A stretch of 64,000 nucleotides of DNA from Patellaria atrata CBS 101060 (taxonomy: Eukaryota > Ascomycota > Dothideomycetes > Patellariales > Patellariaceae), in NCBI GenBank assembly GCA_010093705.1, contig MU006106.1, forward strand, positions 213,086-277,085, given 5' to 3'. The notes beneath the pieces are model-generated. The model searched no databases, was not told the DNA's origin, and saw only the letters and a program-made list of their open reading frames with translations. Each line of letters begins with the position of its first letter. The first letter of the stretch is position 1. This document shows, piece after piece, positions 39,382 through 50,438 of this stretch. A program made the position numbers and the translations under genes.

Positions 39382-40215
39382 CTAGAACATAGCATCACCT
39401 AGGAGCATGCCCCCGAGAAGACCAGCACCGAGAAGTGGAAAGCCATAGCCAGCACCATATCCATACCCCATGGGTCTGCGGTATGGCATAGCGGGTCTTA
39501 TAAATCTCGAGTTCGGACTTGCGAACATGCCGTTCGAGTATGGATTGAAGCCAAACGCTCCACGCGGTGCCATGGCACCGTTAGGCGGTTCAAGATAAAC
39601 GTCCCTCCCATCTCTGTCACGACCAAGGAGTTGTGGCTGACCTGTCTGGATTGCCTTGGCCATAGCGTTCCTGATCCTCAGATGAGCTTCGTAGTATTCT
39701 CTTTCTTGCTGAGCACGTTGAGCTCGCCGCCTTTCGCGCTCTTCGTGAGTGCTTTGCGTGATCTTGTCCTTTAATTTGCGTCCAAATTTGTGAATGCCAT
39801 GCAACTCTTCAGTAGGGCCGCTAGATTTCGAGCCGCCCATCTGTCGAGCATGCTGTCCATGTCCTTCGTCATCGCTTTCCTCAGCCTCTATATCTCTCAG
39901 ACTAACGCTTCTGTGAAGGCGTGTGACATTCTCCCGTTCCTCTGACGACAAGGTGCTGAGATACTGATCGTCATCGTAAGGGTGGTGCCAGATAGATCTA
40001 GGAGGGTCAGCATTCGTGTCTACAAAGAACTGATGCTGTTCTTTAGGATCGTATTGACGAATCCACCCTGATGGTAAAGGCCGAAGCAAGTCTTCCATGC
40101 TACGACGTGCTTCTGGAGGGATGCCATTGCGGGTTTCTGGATGGTTGGGGGAGGAACCAGTGACCTGTTCGTAGGACGGAGGAGGTTCAGATGGTAACTC
40201 TTCGCTTTGAGGCAT
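39382..40215 (-). CDS. WW-domain protein with PPxY motif (Wwm1-like)
   Basis: Single exon, 277 residues. It begins with an acidic, Pro-rich tail carrying EPPPSYEQ (a PPxY motif). A WW domain follows at about residues 45-80 (LPSGWIRQYDPKEQHQFFVD...SIWHHP), with the two Trp residues in place. A Glu/Arg-rich coiled-coil-like stretch comes next (HEERERRRAQRAQQEREYYEAHLR). A C-terminal Gly/Tyr/Met-rich hydrophobic tail (GYGYGAGYGF...GGMLLGDAMF) ends the protein. The architecture resembles yeast Wwm1, a partner of the metacaspase Mca1. The PPxY could instead recruit an Rsp5-type HECT ligase. Divergent from the AMSH gene with 921 bp between starts. Confidence 0.85.
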   Translation of the reverse strand: MPQSEELPSEPPPSYEQVTGSSPNHPETRNGIPPEARRSMEDLLRPLPSGWIRQYDPKEQHQFFVDTNADPPRSIWHHPYDDDQYLSTLSSEERENVTRLHRSVSLRDIEAEESDDEGHGQHARQMGGSKSSGPTEELHGIHKFGRKLKDKITQSTHEERERRRAQRAQQEREYYEAHLRIRNAMAKAIQTGQPQLLGRDRDGRDVYLEPPNGAMAPRGAFGFNPYSNGMFASPNSRFIRPAMPYRRPMGYGYGAGYGFPLLGAGLLGGMLLGDAMF

Positions 40216-41136
40216 GATTGACAGAGATAGTAGTAGGTTTTATGAATGAGAGTATCTAGGTATCAAAGGGTTTGCGTCTAATTGTCGACAATGGAACTAC
40301 CTTACTTTATGGCGAATACCTTGGTTGAGGTGAGATGGAAACTGGAAAGTGTGTGAGATGTTCGGAAGCAGTTCTTGGTAAGGTAAGGTGTGGCAAGGAC
40401 GTCTGTTCAGTCCATGTGATTCCTACCTCGTGAGATGATGTGTCTGTCGTAAAGAATGAGCTTCGAGGCCTTGTCATCTCAGGTTATCCGCCGCTATTCA
40501 TGGTGACGTCTTTCAGAAGGCCCATGACAGCTCCCAAGGGCCCTTTGGGCGGTTGACAACAAGGGAGTCCGCGTTCGGTGATCTACCAATGCTCATGCAA
40601 GTTAAAGCTCTCATGAAAATCAGCAAATATTCAAGTTGTACACCATGTATACAGCATGTTGAATGATGAAATATTTGCCCACACCTGCATCGTATAGACC
40701 TTGCTTTCAACCTCATTAGTGTTTCAAGGTCGACGTGAATATAAAGTCGCAACGGTGGCGGGGCACATTTTGGGGCTTGTCAAGGCCACCTTTAAACCCC
40801 ACCGCTCATCATGATGCGCCCTCAAATGGTACCTTTATAGCAAAGCTCATCGTCGAACGCGTACCTCTTTGCCTATATCTATCCAAACCTCCAGCCAGCG
40901 GAAATAAATGACAAATTCCCCTCCTTTTGACATTTTGAGATGTTTCCCTTCGTGCCAACCTCTCCACCGAATGTCTCTTCGGTGAACTCGCTTCTTAAAC
41001 CTACTCCTCCTTGGGATATATTCGCCGATCTTTCAACATCAGCCGTGGTATTCTGCCTTAACAGCAGGCACGTTTAATAACACCCCTTCGCAAATTTTCT
41101 TCGCTATCCAAGTCCGAAGAGTCCACTCAATCTATC
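40216..41136. promoter_or_regulatory. Shared divergent promoter, WW gene / AMSH
   Basis: Non-coding 921 bp between divergent starts, CT-rich before the AMSH start. No core element is clear. Confidence 0.45.
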
Positions 41137-43289
41137 ATGGGAGGACATGCAGACAACGGGCCAGGCTCAGAGCCACTCAGCGTTCCCCAGATAGTGAAAA
41201 AGGCCTCCGCTTTTGACTACAATGATACCGTCCGTCTCCGTTATTGGCTTAGGACTGCAGACACCCTGCTGAAAGAGGTACGGACTATGCTATAATACCC
41301 CTTAACAGACATTTATTCAACACCATACTCACATACCTTTGCAGGCTGACATCTACGAACGGGAAGGCAATGATCAACAGACCTACTTCCTTCTGTTCCG
41401 TCATGCAATCCTTGTCTTCGAGAAGCTCAACTCCCATCCCGATTCCAAGCAGCCGGAAACGAAAGATGCCCTCAACGAGGCCAATAAAGCTGTCAGCAGG
41501 AACCTGGCCAAGTTGGAGGCCTTGAAACCGAGGATCACAAAACGTTATAACCAGTTCCAGGAGCTTGCAGAGAAGCACAAGGCACAGCGGGAAGACCTCG
41601 AGAGGTCGCGGAAGACGTCGAGGATTGGAGCTTCGCTGGCGCAAGGCTTCGAGTCTCTGTCTCTCCTATCTCGCAACGGGTCAGATCCAGCACTGTACGC
41701 CAAGAGGACTTTGGAACCCGGGCAAAATGATAACCTTGCCGTCAAACTAGCTCAAAAGGAGATCAGAAGAAGAGATGCCACTCGAAAGGGGCTTCCAGAT
41801 AGTAGTTGGTTTCGTGGAGGACTTTCACGTCGTAACACAGGCGAATCGGATGTTGATGACTTGTCACAAAGCATCGTAGAGGCGCGTCGACGAAACGATG
41901 AAACGTTCAGCAATCGCAGCAGCTCCGAGTCTTCCGGGAAGCTGGCTATTAAAACTGCACCGTACCGTTACCCCAACGTCCCGAAGAAGAGTACGTTGTT
42001 GGAATCATGGGGAGAGGCCATCACAAAACCATTGGCATCCAATTGGGCGATGCAGTCTCCAACCCGAGATTCTATGCGTTCTGCAGAGGTCCCTCCACAA
42101 CGTCCTCCCAAATTGGGAACGGATCGGCAGGTCCCACCCCCGCGTCCAGCTAAAGAGTTCGAGATACAAGAGCTAGACTCTTCACCTGCCTTACCCCCCC
42201 GTCCCAGTAAAGTCGCTTCTCTTTCGAGTTTCTCCCTCTCGGACTCCTCAGAGCAACTATCCCCTATATCACGTGAATCAACTTCCACGCCACCTATCCA
42301 GGAGATCAATTCGAGTGATTACGCTTTTAAACCCTCAGCCTACCTTGAGAATGGAACTCCGCTGCGCACGATCTTCCTGCCACCTACTTTAAGGACCACA
42401 TTCCTTGCCGTGGCCGCGCCCAACACCCGCATGAATCTAGAGACATGCGGCATCCTATGCGGTACGCTGATCTCTAACGCTCTATTCGTCTCAAAGCTAG
42501 TCATTCCCAAGCAAAAGAGTACTTCAGATACCTGCGAGACCACTGATGAAGAAGAATTGTTCGGCTACTGCGATGAGCACGATCTGATGGTCCTAGGATG
42601 GATACATACCCATCCCACGCAGTCGTGTTTTATGAGTAGCCGTGATCTGCATACCCACTGTGGGTATCAGGTTATGATGCCTGAGAGTATAGCGATTGTG
42701 TGTGCCCCTGCGAGGAACCCTGCGTAAGTGAACACTTTTTTCAACCTGACGTCAAACTGTATTTTCTTTTATTTTTCTTTTATTTTTTTTATTTAGAACG
42801 TCCTACTCAACGTTGCAAATACTTCATACTCTGCAGAAACTTCATAATCCGCAAAATCTTCATACATTCCTAAACGTCATACTTTCCTCAAACGTCATAC
42901 TTTCCAAAAACAGGGAACGTTCCTAAAATAGCGAACTTGCCCAACATTTGCACTTACCTAATATCAAGCTTTCCATAACCGGAATCTGGCTTTACAATAT
43001 GGTATCCTTGTCAAGGACCTATTGAGCTTGTTTATGCCTATTCAAATGTTATAATTCTAATCTATCCCTTTGTCTTCCCGACTCTACAGGAAGGGGATAT
43101 AACTAACGGAGTGCTAGATGGGGTGTTTTCCGTCTCACCGACCCACCCGGAATGAAAACCGTCCTGAACTGCAGACAAACAGGCCTATTCCATCCGCATG
43201 GCGAGTCAAACATCTACACCGACGCAACACGTCCCGGTCACGTCTGCGAGCTCAAAGGTCTAGAGTTCGAGGTTGTAGACCTCAGGTAA
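41137..43289 (+). CDS. AMSH-like JAMM deubiquitinase
   Basis: Exons 41137-41277, 41345-42723 and 43118-43289 give 563 residues. An N-terminal helical USP8/AMSH-type dimerisation region (YLRTADTLL-like YWLRTADTLLKEADIYEREG) leads to a linker. The JAMM domain follows: Glu413 (NLETCGILCG), His468 and His470 (WIHTHPTQ), Asp481 (SSRD). Exon 3 completes it with WGVFRLTDPPGM and the C-terminal tail. It cleaves K63-linked ubiquitin chains at endosomes in the ESCRT pathway. Three proline motifs (PPQRPPK, PPPRPAK, PPRPSK) between residues about 295 and 340 look like SH3 ligands. Intron 2 is long (394 nt) and contains a degenerate tandem repeat. Confidence 0.93.
42822..42915. repeat. Degenerate ~18-20 nt tandem repeat in AMSH intron 2
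   Basis: Four to five units of the form AAAC(T/G)TCATACTTTCC and variants, within the 394-nt intron of the AMSH-like gene, after a T-rich stretch. Confidence 0.6.
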
Positions 43290-44614
43290 ACAGTCAGAAC
43301 AGTCTACGAACCACGGTATTATGGGCCTGACTGTTGAGTCGTCGTTTGGAAGGCTCCAGTTCAAATTGTGATGGTTCTTTTTATGGTGTCTTTGTCCTGT
43401 TTATACTATATAAAACTGATGATATCCGATCAAAATATAAATTAGATTAACTTTGAAAAAGAAAAATTTGTTTCACAATTGTCTTTTGCGTTTTTGTTTG
43501 TTGCTGGTGTTAGGCTCATAGTCCAGTCGCGTACCCCTTCGCCTATTACTATTCCTTCGAGGAAGAAACTGAGGACGGGACAGGTTACTAGCTTATGTGT
43601 CGCCGTACCACTGTAATGTACTCCCGTATTTTGCCTGAATCCTCCACACTCCTGCATTCTCCAGTGCAGAATGCGGTACCTCACTCGTCCCATCCACGCC
43701 ATCACGCGATCGCCACAGCCCAATTGTCAGATCACGAACAACCCGTTTATAGTGTACAGTGCGACACGGTAGAAACTCCCACGCTCGACACTATGAGAGT
43801 AGAGTAGCTTTGTGCTTGTGAATGGAGGGAGTGCACATTGGGTTGGCGAATCGGATTGGGCCTAGCACGCTACGATCTAGTGAAGCGTACAGCGTGGGAT
43901 TGTGCTGTATCTCTTCCTCACTATCTGCGATCTTCACTCGTCAGTCCTCGGTCTTCTCTCCCCAGTCATTCTACGTCCATACATACGCTGCAGCGCCGCT
44001 ATCCTCATTGTTCTTCACAAACAAAAAGGGGCGACGTGGTATATCCCCACACCTGGTTCTATCCCATCCATACCTCCCCCCCTCCCCCCTTCTCGTATCC
44101 AGTGCTCGGCTCACGTTCGTACAGAAAGTGTTTACGCAGTTCAGTACTACCATGCTCGAAATACATGGGGGGTCCAGTGATACTAGATAACGCTATTTGG
44201 GCCACGGCCGTCATTCTAGTATCACAAACTCCTGTGCTTAGGAGTGCGAAACTGATACTACAGGTCTCTCTCCAGACTGTCTTAGATTATGAGTCTCGAT
44301 AACGCGTTTGCTCTGTATGAGTGCAATGTGGTATAAACCGCGTGTTCCTGATCACCGCATACAACACGAGCTCAAAATCAAGTCACAGGTGTCTCGTACG
44401 CCATTTTATTAGAGAAGTACCGACTATACTTGTGCGCTAAGAAACATGTCCCCCCTCCAGCTTCCAAAGTAAGAAGGGAACAGGAACCCCATCCACTCCC
44501 TACAATCGACCATAAACTACCCGACAAAGAAGCTAACACCACATACTTTTTCATCTTCAAAAGTGCGGGAACACGGTCAAAAGGTGAAGTCGACTTTCAA
44601 CTTCAACCTCGTGC
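43290..44614. other. Convergent intergenic region, AMSH / repeat protein
   Basis: Non-coding 1.3 kb. Several overlapping frames around 43822-44302 are long by chance in a CT-rich area and have no family motifs. No RNA or element ends seen. Confidence 0.45.
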
Positions 44615-46008
44615 TTAGTACGGGTTGGTGTCGTGTCCACCTGTGAGATCAGGGACACAGATTGAGAGAAGATCTAGACATTCCGTCAGTAACGAGTCTT
44701 CGCTTGCTCATTAAACTGTACTTACCGGTCAACTTCTTGCAGACGCTTCCGGACTTGCAGGTGGTGCAACCCTTCCATAAGATACCGCCGCACTGGAGGA
44801 GAGGGGGAACGACACAGTCAGTCTCCGTAGGATATCCGCCTTGAGTGGTTGTCTTCGTGACGAATGTGGTGTGTGTATAAGGCTTAGTAGAAGTCTCAAC
44901 TGGCTTGGTGGAAGTCTCAACTGGCTTGGTGGAAGTCTCAACCGGCTTTGTGGAAGTTTCAACTGGCTTGGTGGAAGTCTCAANNNNNNNNNNNNNNNNN
45001 NNNNNNNNNNNNNNNNNNNNNNNNNNNNNNNNNNNNNNNNNNNNNNNNNNNNNNNNNNNNNNNNNNNNNNNNNNNNNNNNNNNTCAACTGGCTTGGTGGA
45101 AGTCTCAACTGGCTTGGTGGAAGTCTCAACCGGCTTTGTGGAAGTTTCAACTGGCTTGGTGGAAGTCTCAATTGGCTTTGTGGAAGTCTCAATTGGCTTT
45201 GTGGAAGTCTCAACTGGCTTTGTGGAAGTCTCAACTGGCTTTGTGGAAGTCTCAACTGGCTTTGTGGAAGTCTCAACCGGCTTTGTGGAAGTCTCAACCG
45301 GCTTTGTTGAAGTCTCAACTGGCTTGGTTGAAGTCTCAACTGGCTTGGTGCTCGTTGGCTTGGTGCTCGTTGGCTTGGTGCTCGTTGGCTTGGTGCTCGT
45401 TGGCTTGGTGCTCGTTGGCTTGGTGCTTGTGCTCTTCGTTGTAACGGTTGATTTGGTAGTTGTGGTTTTGACTGTAGCGGTAGATTTGCTCGAGGTGCTC
45501 TTGGTGGTAGCCGTTGTTTTTTTCGTCGACGTGCTCTTCGTCGGGATCGAGATTGTCGGGATCGAAATGGTCGGGATCGAAATGGTCGGGATCGAAATGG
45601 TCGGGATCGAAATGGTCGGGATCGAAATGGTCGGAATCGATATCGTTGGGATTGAAACTATGGTATCATGTTAATGCTGATTGATAAAACTGCGAGAGGG
45701 TCCAAAGGAGAATGAGGTCTGTGTGAAATAGGGGTGCTAAGAGGGATTCTTACTCGAGGGATATCCCTTTGTGGTAGTTTCGATCACCTTTGTACTTGTC
45801 GTACCAGCCTTTGTCGAGGTATCTGGCGCATCATAGGTCTTGGTGCTCGTACTGGCAACCTTACTTGAGGTTGTTCCATATGGATCACCAGCCACGCCCG
45901 CCTAAGCGCAAAGTTAGATATGATATGAGTGAATATACAACTTGAACTGACCAAAAGGGGTGTTGGGAGCACTAAGGCGACTGTTGCGAGAATGGATGTG
46001 GACCTCAT
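44615..46008 (-). CDS. Secreted Ser/Thr/Pro repeat protein with CBM1-like C terminus
   Basis: Exons 46008-45952, 45901-45754, 45657-44726 (interrupted by 100 N) and 44640-44615. A signal peptide (SILATVALVLPTP) is followed by a Thr/Ser-rich chain (TSTKTYDAPDTSTK). Three tandem repeats follow: TISIP (15-nt units), KPTST (15-nt units) and KPVETST (21-nt units). After the stalk comes PYTHTTFVTKTTT, then TDC..LQCGGILWKGCTTCKSGSVCKKLTGG, which resembles a fungal cellulose-binding CBM1 but ends at NPY with a stop. The final Cys of a usual CBM1 is missing. It is probably a wall-bound or secreted adhesin-like stalk. The coding frame has no internal ATG, and the opposite strand is also open because of the repeat. 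The exon 3 frame across the gap is unresolved. Confidence 0.72.
44896..45430. repeat. Tandem repeat tract of 21-nt and 15-nt coding units
   Basis: Near-identical 21-nt units (AACTGGCTTGGTGGAAGTCTC with variants) run from 44896 to about 45340, broken by the N gap. They continue as six 15-nt units (GGCTTGGTGCTCGTT). A third array of 15-nt units lies at about 45540-45650. All encode the stalk on the minus strand. Confidence 0.9.
44984..45083. other. Assembly gap of 100 N
   Basis: Exactly 100 N, a standard placeholder length. The 88 bases on the left (44896-44983) and the 88 bases on the right (45084-45171) are identical, so true size is not known and may be negative. Confidence 0.98.
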
Positions 46009-46080
46009 CTTGACTCTGGAGCTGATCTCTTTGAAGGAGTGGATGAATCGAACGTATGATGATCTGGTAGGACTACTGCT

Positions 46081-46089
46081 CTTTTATAT
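46081..46089 (-). promoter_or_regulatory. TATA box of the repeat-protein gene
   Basis: ATATAAAAG on the minus strand, 73-81 nt upstream of the ATG at 46008. The distance fits a typical fungal TATA position. Confidence 0.55.
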
Positions 46090-46190
46090 TCATATCGGTC
46101 CATACAAACATTTCCAAGAAAGCGTTTCCATGGCCCGGAATACCGTTCCAATGCTAGAAGACGGAGATCGATATTGACCGACATGTTGGT

Positions 46191-46237
46191 GATCGATCAG
46201 GGGTCTGCACCATTCTTCTGTTCACCCCTGATTGATC
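46191..46237. repeat. Inverted repeat, 14-bp arms
   Basis: GATCGATCAGGGGT at 46191-46204 pairs with ACCCCTGATTGATC at 46224-46237 with one mismatch over a 19-nt loop, about 185 nt upstream of the repeat-protein start. Confidence 0.7.
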
Positions 46238-48984
46238 AGAATGCTCTGCATATCCGGTGAAGCAATCGATATCTCTCATGCACTGGGTGCTCTGTTTGTA
46301 TCCAATTAGCCCGGGAGCTTTCAGAAGTTCACTATATCCCCGTTGGCTCGATCTCAATTTAGCATCTCAAGAGTTTCAACGTTTTTGCTGAGCATGCCAG
46401 GTTCTCTAGCTCAGAGTAAACTTCCGGACGCTTAACGTAAACCGTCCTCTGCAGACGTTTTTCGTCTCGGGGAGAACACTTCTCGATTGGATACGCGGCC
46501 CGTGAAGAGTGAAGCTGAACCGGAAGAATAAGGTACACAACAGATTCCACTAGGAGTTAGTGACCCCGAAGAGTTACATGCTTTAACGAAAATGTAGTTC
46601 TAAAGAAAGGGTAATGTAGTACTGCAGGCCTATCATATTGAATCGACACGTGAGAGATCCAAGTTTTGGAGGTTACAAGAAGACGCGTGCTATCAAGATG
46701 CACAGTAAATGAAAGAATTCTGGATATATACGCATGGACCCAATTCATAGATATTAGCCACACATCGCCCCACAGATACAATACATCTGTACCTTTCAAT
46801 CGGTGCAAATAACTGAACGCCTGGTAAGCGGCGCCACAGAAGATGGAGAGAAAACACAACATATAGGCAAGGAAAATAGGAGAGCGCTGTTATGAATCGG
46901 TCAGTGTGTTCCGTGAGCACATAGGCGAAAAGTAATTTAGATTGCATGCAGATATTTGAAGAGACTGCGAAAATACGACCTGAAGACTGGGGGATTTGCA
47001 ACCGGGTAGATGGTCTTTTGGGGTAATGATCGACAGGTCATCATCCAAACCATCGGGTTTGACAGTATTGACTTACAGAAATTTGAAGAGAGCGAAGGAG
47101 AAGCACGATGGTCCCTTGCTCTCCGCCGTCTGGTATGCATATTCTCAGGCTCTCGCCAACCCCGGTACGCGCCCGGTAGAAGTGGATTACGAGTCTCTCG
47201 CTTCCGAATACCGATGAAAGGCATGTGGACAATCAATGCGGACCCGTCTATTGCGATCGAGCACTCAAGGACGGCTCGGATGTAGACGAATGTACATTGT
47301 ACATTGTAGCCTTGAAGATGTGAAGTATGACAAGCAGAGCTAAAGAGGTGAGGTTAGAAGTAAGAGTGGTCCGAGCGTTTTCCCTGAAGATCCTGTCTTT
47401 GGTGCTCTGGTCTCCGTGTTTTGTTTGACGAATCTGCAAGCCAACTCATCTTTGTTGTGGATGGATGGACACCTGCAGAGTAGTAGAACGCTGTAAGCTA
47501 TACATCTTGTAACACTTTTCCTTCATCAAAACAGTCATTCGCTATTATAGATTATCTTTCTGCTGCTTACTGCTGTGATACAGTAAGACGGGAACGAGCA
47601 AAAGGCACCACGTGCAGTCATACAATCTTTAATTCCATCTAGCCTTCCCCAGATTGGGCGTTAGGACCTTAGGATAGGATCACCAAAGGCTTGCACTTTC
47701 GATGTTGTGCACTTGTGGTTACATCCCGGTGGCGTCCAAGGTCCAAGGTATAGGAACGCGCAAGTTCCTGCCACCCGCAATTAGCCTGACCTGTAGATGC
47801 ATATACGAACTCCAGAAGTTCCGTCACCTTCGATATCCATCCTGGAGCCGCGGCTAGCTTAACAGTATGCGTGCACTATTGTCGTGGCATCCGTATTCAG
47901 ACCTAGTGATCGACAGAATGCAAGACTAGTCAGGAACTCAGGTTTTGCTCGCAGAGGCTCAGATTCCAAATCCAGTAATTAGGCCCTGGGCTCTAGTCTT
48001 GGGAATGCTTCAGTTACTCTTACCGTTCTACGTGGAGTTGCTGTCTTAGATTGTGCTTTGACACTCTGACTTACTGGCTAAAACTAATCCCTTCACGATA
48101 CTGCCGAATTCTTAGAGTTTGAAGGATAAAACGCGGAGACAAAGAGATACGAATTGCGAGTCTATGTAAGTCAACGCTCGCAGACGTCATTGCAACTCCG
48201 TGCAGATTTCAAACTATCGATTCAAAGCTTGAGCGTCCGTAGTCTATGTTTTAACCCAATATGTCCTATCACGGCATCGTGTTTGTTGCTATCAGGAGTC
48301 GTACGGACTACTCCAACATCACCTTGAAGGGGATTTTTTTTTCTTTTTGGCTCAATTCTCATAGCTCCACAATCATAGCTCCGCGACGTGTTTGAGTCTC
48401 ATCAGACCTTTTCCAGAGAATAGTCAACTTTTCGCGGGACCATCCAGTTTGCATGGTACCACAAGAGGTTTTTCTTTATGCTTGTCATACGCAATGGTTT
48501 CGAACCGGACTACCTTTATGGGACCTTACGAGCAGTTACTCTAATCCGTGGACGCTTCTGTGTGGTGCCTGATATGCCTCATCGAGAGTAGTAGTGGACC
48601 TCTGCCACATCACTGCAATTGTGGTCATCAACATCTTGTAACCTTGAGACCTACTACTTGCTCTTTCACCAACAAAGGCAAAGAAGCACCATTGTTACCA
48701 TCGACTAGACAAAGATGACAAAGCAATTGCCTTTCCCAACAATGGGATTTGTTCTGCTCTCACAACAAAGAAAATTCATGTTGGATCCCTTGAACTCCGT
48801 TCCGTTAAATACTTTGGATGGAAATATCCATAACTGTACCCCCATATCCACATATCTCGCACTTGGAATGTATAGGAATTACTGACGACCATTCGACCCA
48901 TAGCAGGACTCTGTCTTGATCCTAACCATCGAAAAAACCAGCACTCAAGGATAATATCCTAGACATACACTAACTGGCTTCAGA

Positions 48985-49545
48985 ATGTTTCATTTAGAAT
49001 TCGAATACCATCATCCGCCTTCCTCCCCTCTACCCGGAGATATCATAATCTACGCTCCATCCGACGAGGAAGTTACAGAGATAAAGTCGCTGGCTTGCTC
49101 GTCAGACGAGGCCGAGGACTTCGACTTCCAGAAATGGGACCTGGCTTGGGATCAATGGGAACCTAAAATGTTTGACGAGGAGCGTACCAATATCGCCGGA
49201 TGCAATTCTTCACAGGATTACACTTTACCCTCAAGTGAGCAAGGTGAGACCTCGCTAACTTTGACACCTTCGGACGACTTACGCACACTACCTTCAGTCA
49301 GTTGGGTTCTGAGCTTCCTCTCACCTTCCGTTGACACATTGGATAGCTCAGTCCACTATCACTTGAAAGTGAGGGACACTCATGAAGAACAAGAACTAGG
49401 TGACCTGTCTGATGATGAAGATTTTTGCTTCTTCAATGATCCAGTAGATTATCTTGATAAGACGTTAGTAGCAGAGATGAAGGTGGAGAAGAGCCTAGGC
49501 ACCGGTAATTTAGGAAGCCACAAAAGAGCAGGTAGGTGCAAATAG
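48985..49545 (+). CDS. Hypothetical acidic protein, 186 aa
   Basis: One ATG frame of 186 residues beginning MFHLEFEYHH. It is rich in Asp, Glu, Ser and Thr and contains repeated acidic patches (SDEEVTE, SSDEAEDFDF, LSDDEDFCF), suggesting a disordered protein. No known domain is recognised. Near the end, GCAG|GTAGGT is a good donor, so the true gene may continue by splicing from 49531, which would replace the last few codons. The next plausible downstream frame (49918-50234) cannot be joined with confidence. Upstream sequence ends with a leader-like stretch. Confidence 0.5.
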   Translation: MFHLEFEYHHPPSSPLPGDIIIYAPSDEEVTEIKSLACSSDEAEDFDFQKWDLAWDQWEPKMFDEERTNIAGCNSSQDYTLPSSEQGETSLTLTPSDDLRTLPSVSWVLSFLSPSVDTLDSSVHYHLKVRDTHEEQELGDLSDDEDFCFFNDPVDYLDKTLVAEMKVEKSLGTGNLGSHKRAGRCK

Positions 49546-50438
49546 TGTTCTAAATAGAGTCATCCGAGGAGAAGGTAAGCTTAGCCAAGATAAATGTAAA
49601 ATAGGGAAATTCAGACCCAAGTACATACAAGACTTGAATGTAACGTGTACTTGAAGGGTACGCTCGCTACCAGTTAATTAGAAGGACTCTAATATAAGAG
49701 ACTCGCCATGTCTAGAACAAATATATTAGTCCTACTAAACCCTAATCAAACATCCCTCACCTTACTTTCCTAAATCACCTCTGACTGAGTGTACGCTCGC
49801 ACTGGGGAACTTTTCCCCTCGGCCGTACGGACAAACGGTATTTCATAAGAAACTTGATTCGCTGGTAAACCATTGTCTGTACAGCAAGGGTACAGTTCGG
49901 CATATATACCTAGTAGGACAAAGAAATATGTAACAACGCCCTCGTCCTTACAATAATATTATCGACATTGACCACGCAAGGAGCACCACTCTATGTCCCT
50001 TGCGTCCCTGAACTATTTGATATTTCTCTTCTCACCATAGCCAACTCAGCCTCGGCAACCGCGCACGAGCGACTAAAGAACTTCCTATCCTTCTCCATCA
50101 CCGTATGCAACAGTAATATTCCACTAGAAACAGTACATCACCTAGTCCATTATGTACAGCACGTATACAAGCCCCCAGTCGTCCTGTCCACTACCATAAA
50201 CGCCAAAAAATCAGACCCCTCCACCGTAGCGTGACTCTTTTTCCTGACTCTGCTCTAGTATCGTTTGCCAGACCTGGTGTACCGTCCAACGTCGACAGCT
50301 AGCATTAAATAAGTGGTACAGAGCACGAGATGAAGCACGGTGAAACGAGACAACGAGGCAGACGGTTGCAAGTCGAACTTGTGCTCGCAACACGTAAAAT
50401 GTAGATTTGCAACAGTTCAAACGCGAACAAACTTCCCC
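49546..50438. other. Intergenic with one coding-like frame
   Basis: Most of this stretch is non-coding 3' flank. The coding-like frame at 49918-50234 is listed separately. Confidence 0.4.
49918..50234 (+). CDS. Possible exon, coding-like frame without ATG
   Basis: A stop-free frame of about 105 codons with plausible protein content (APLYVPCVPELFDISLLTI, ERLKNFLSFSITVCN, LETVHHLVHYVQHVYKPPVV). It has no ATG. It may be the last exon of an unrecognised gene on the plus strand, or chance. No family assigned. Confidence 0.2.

Larger units (their letters stand above)
46009..48984. other. Gene-poor block of ~3 kb
   Basis: Contains the promoter of the repeat-protein gene and otherwise nothing I can call. 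ORFs up to about 100 codons lack motifs. There is a hairpin at 46191-46237. No mobile element or RNA gene recognised. Confidence 0.45.

Noticed and set aside
44841-45674. Long plus-strand frame of ~277 codons over the repeat tract
   Set aside because: It is open only because the repeat has no stops; the minus-strand frame carries a signal peptide, introns and a Cys-rich end.
48485-48515. B-box-like GGTTCGAAACC on the minus strand
   Set aside because: No matching T-stem, acceptor stem or A-box at the right distance.
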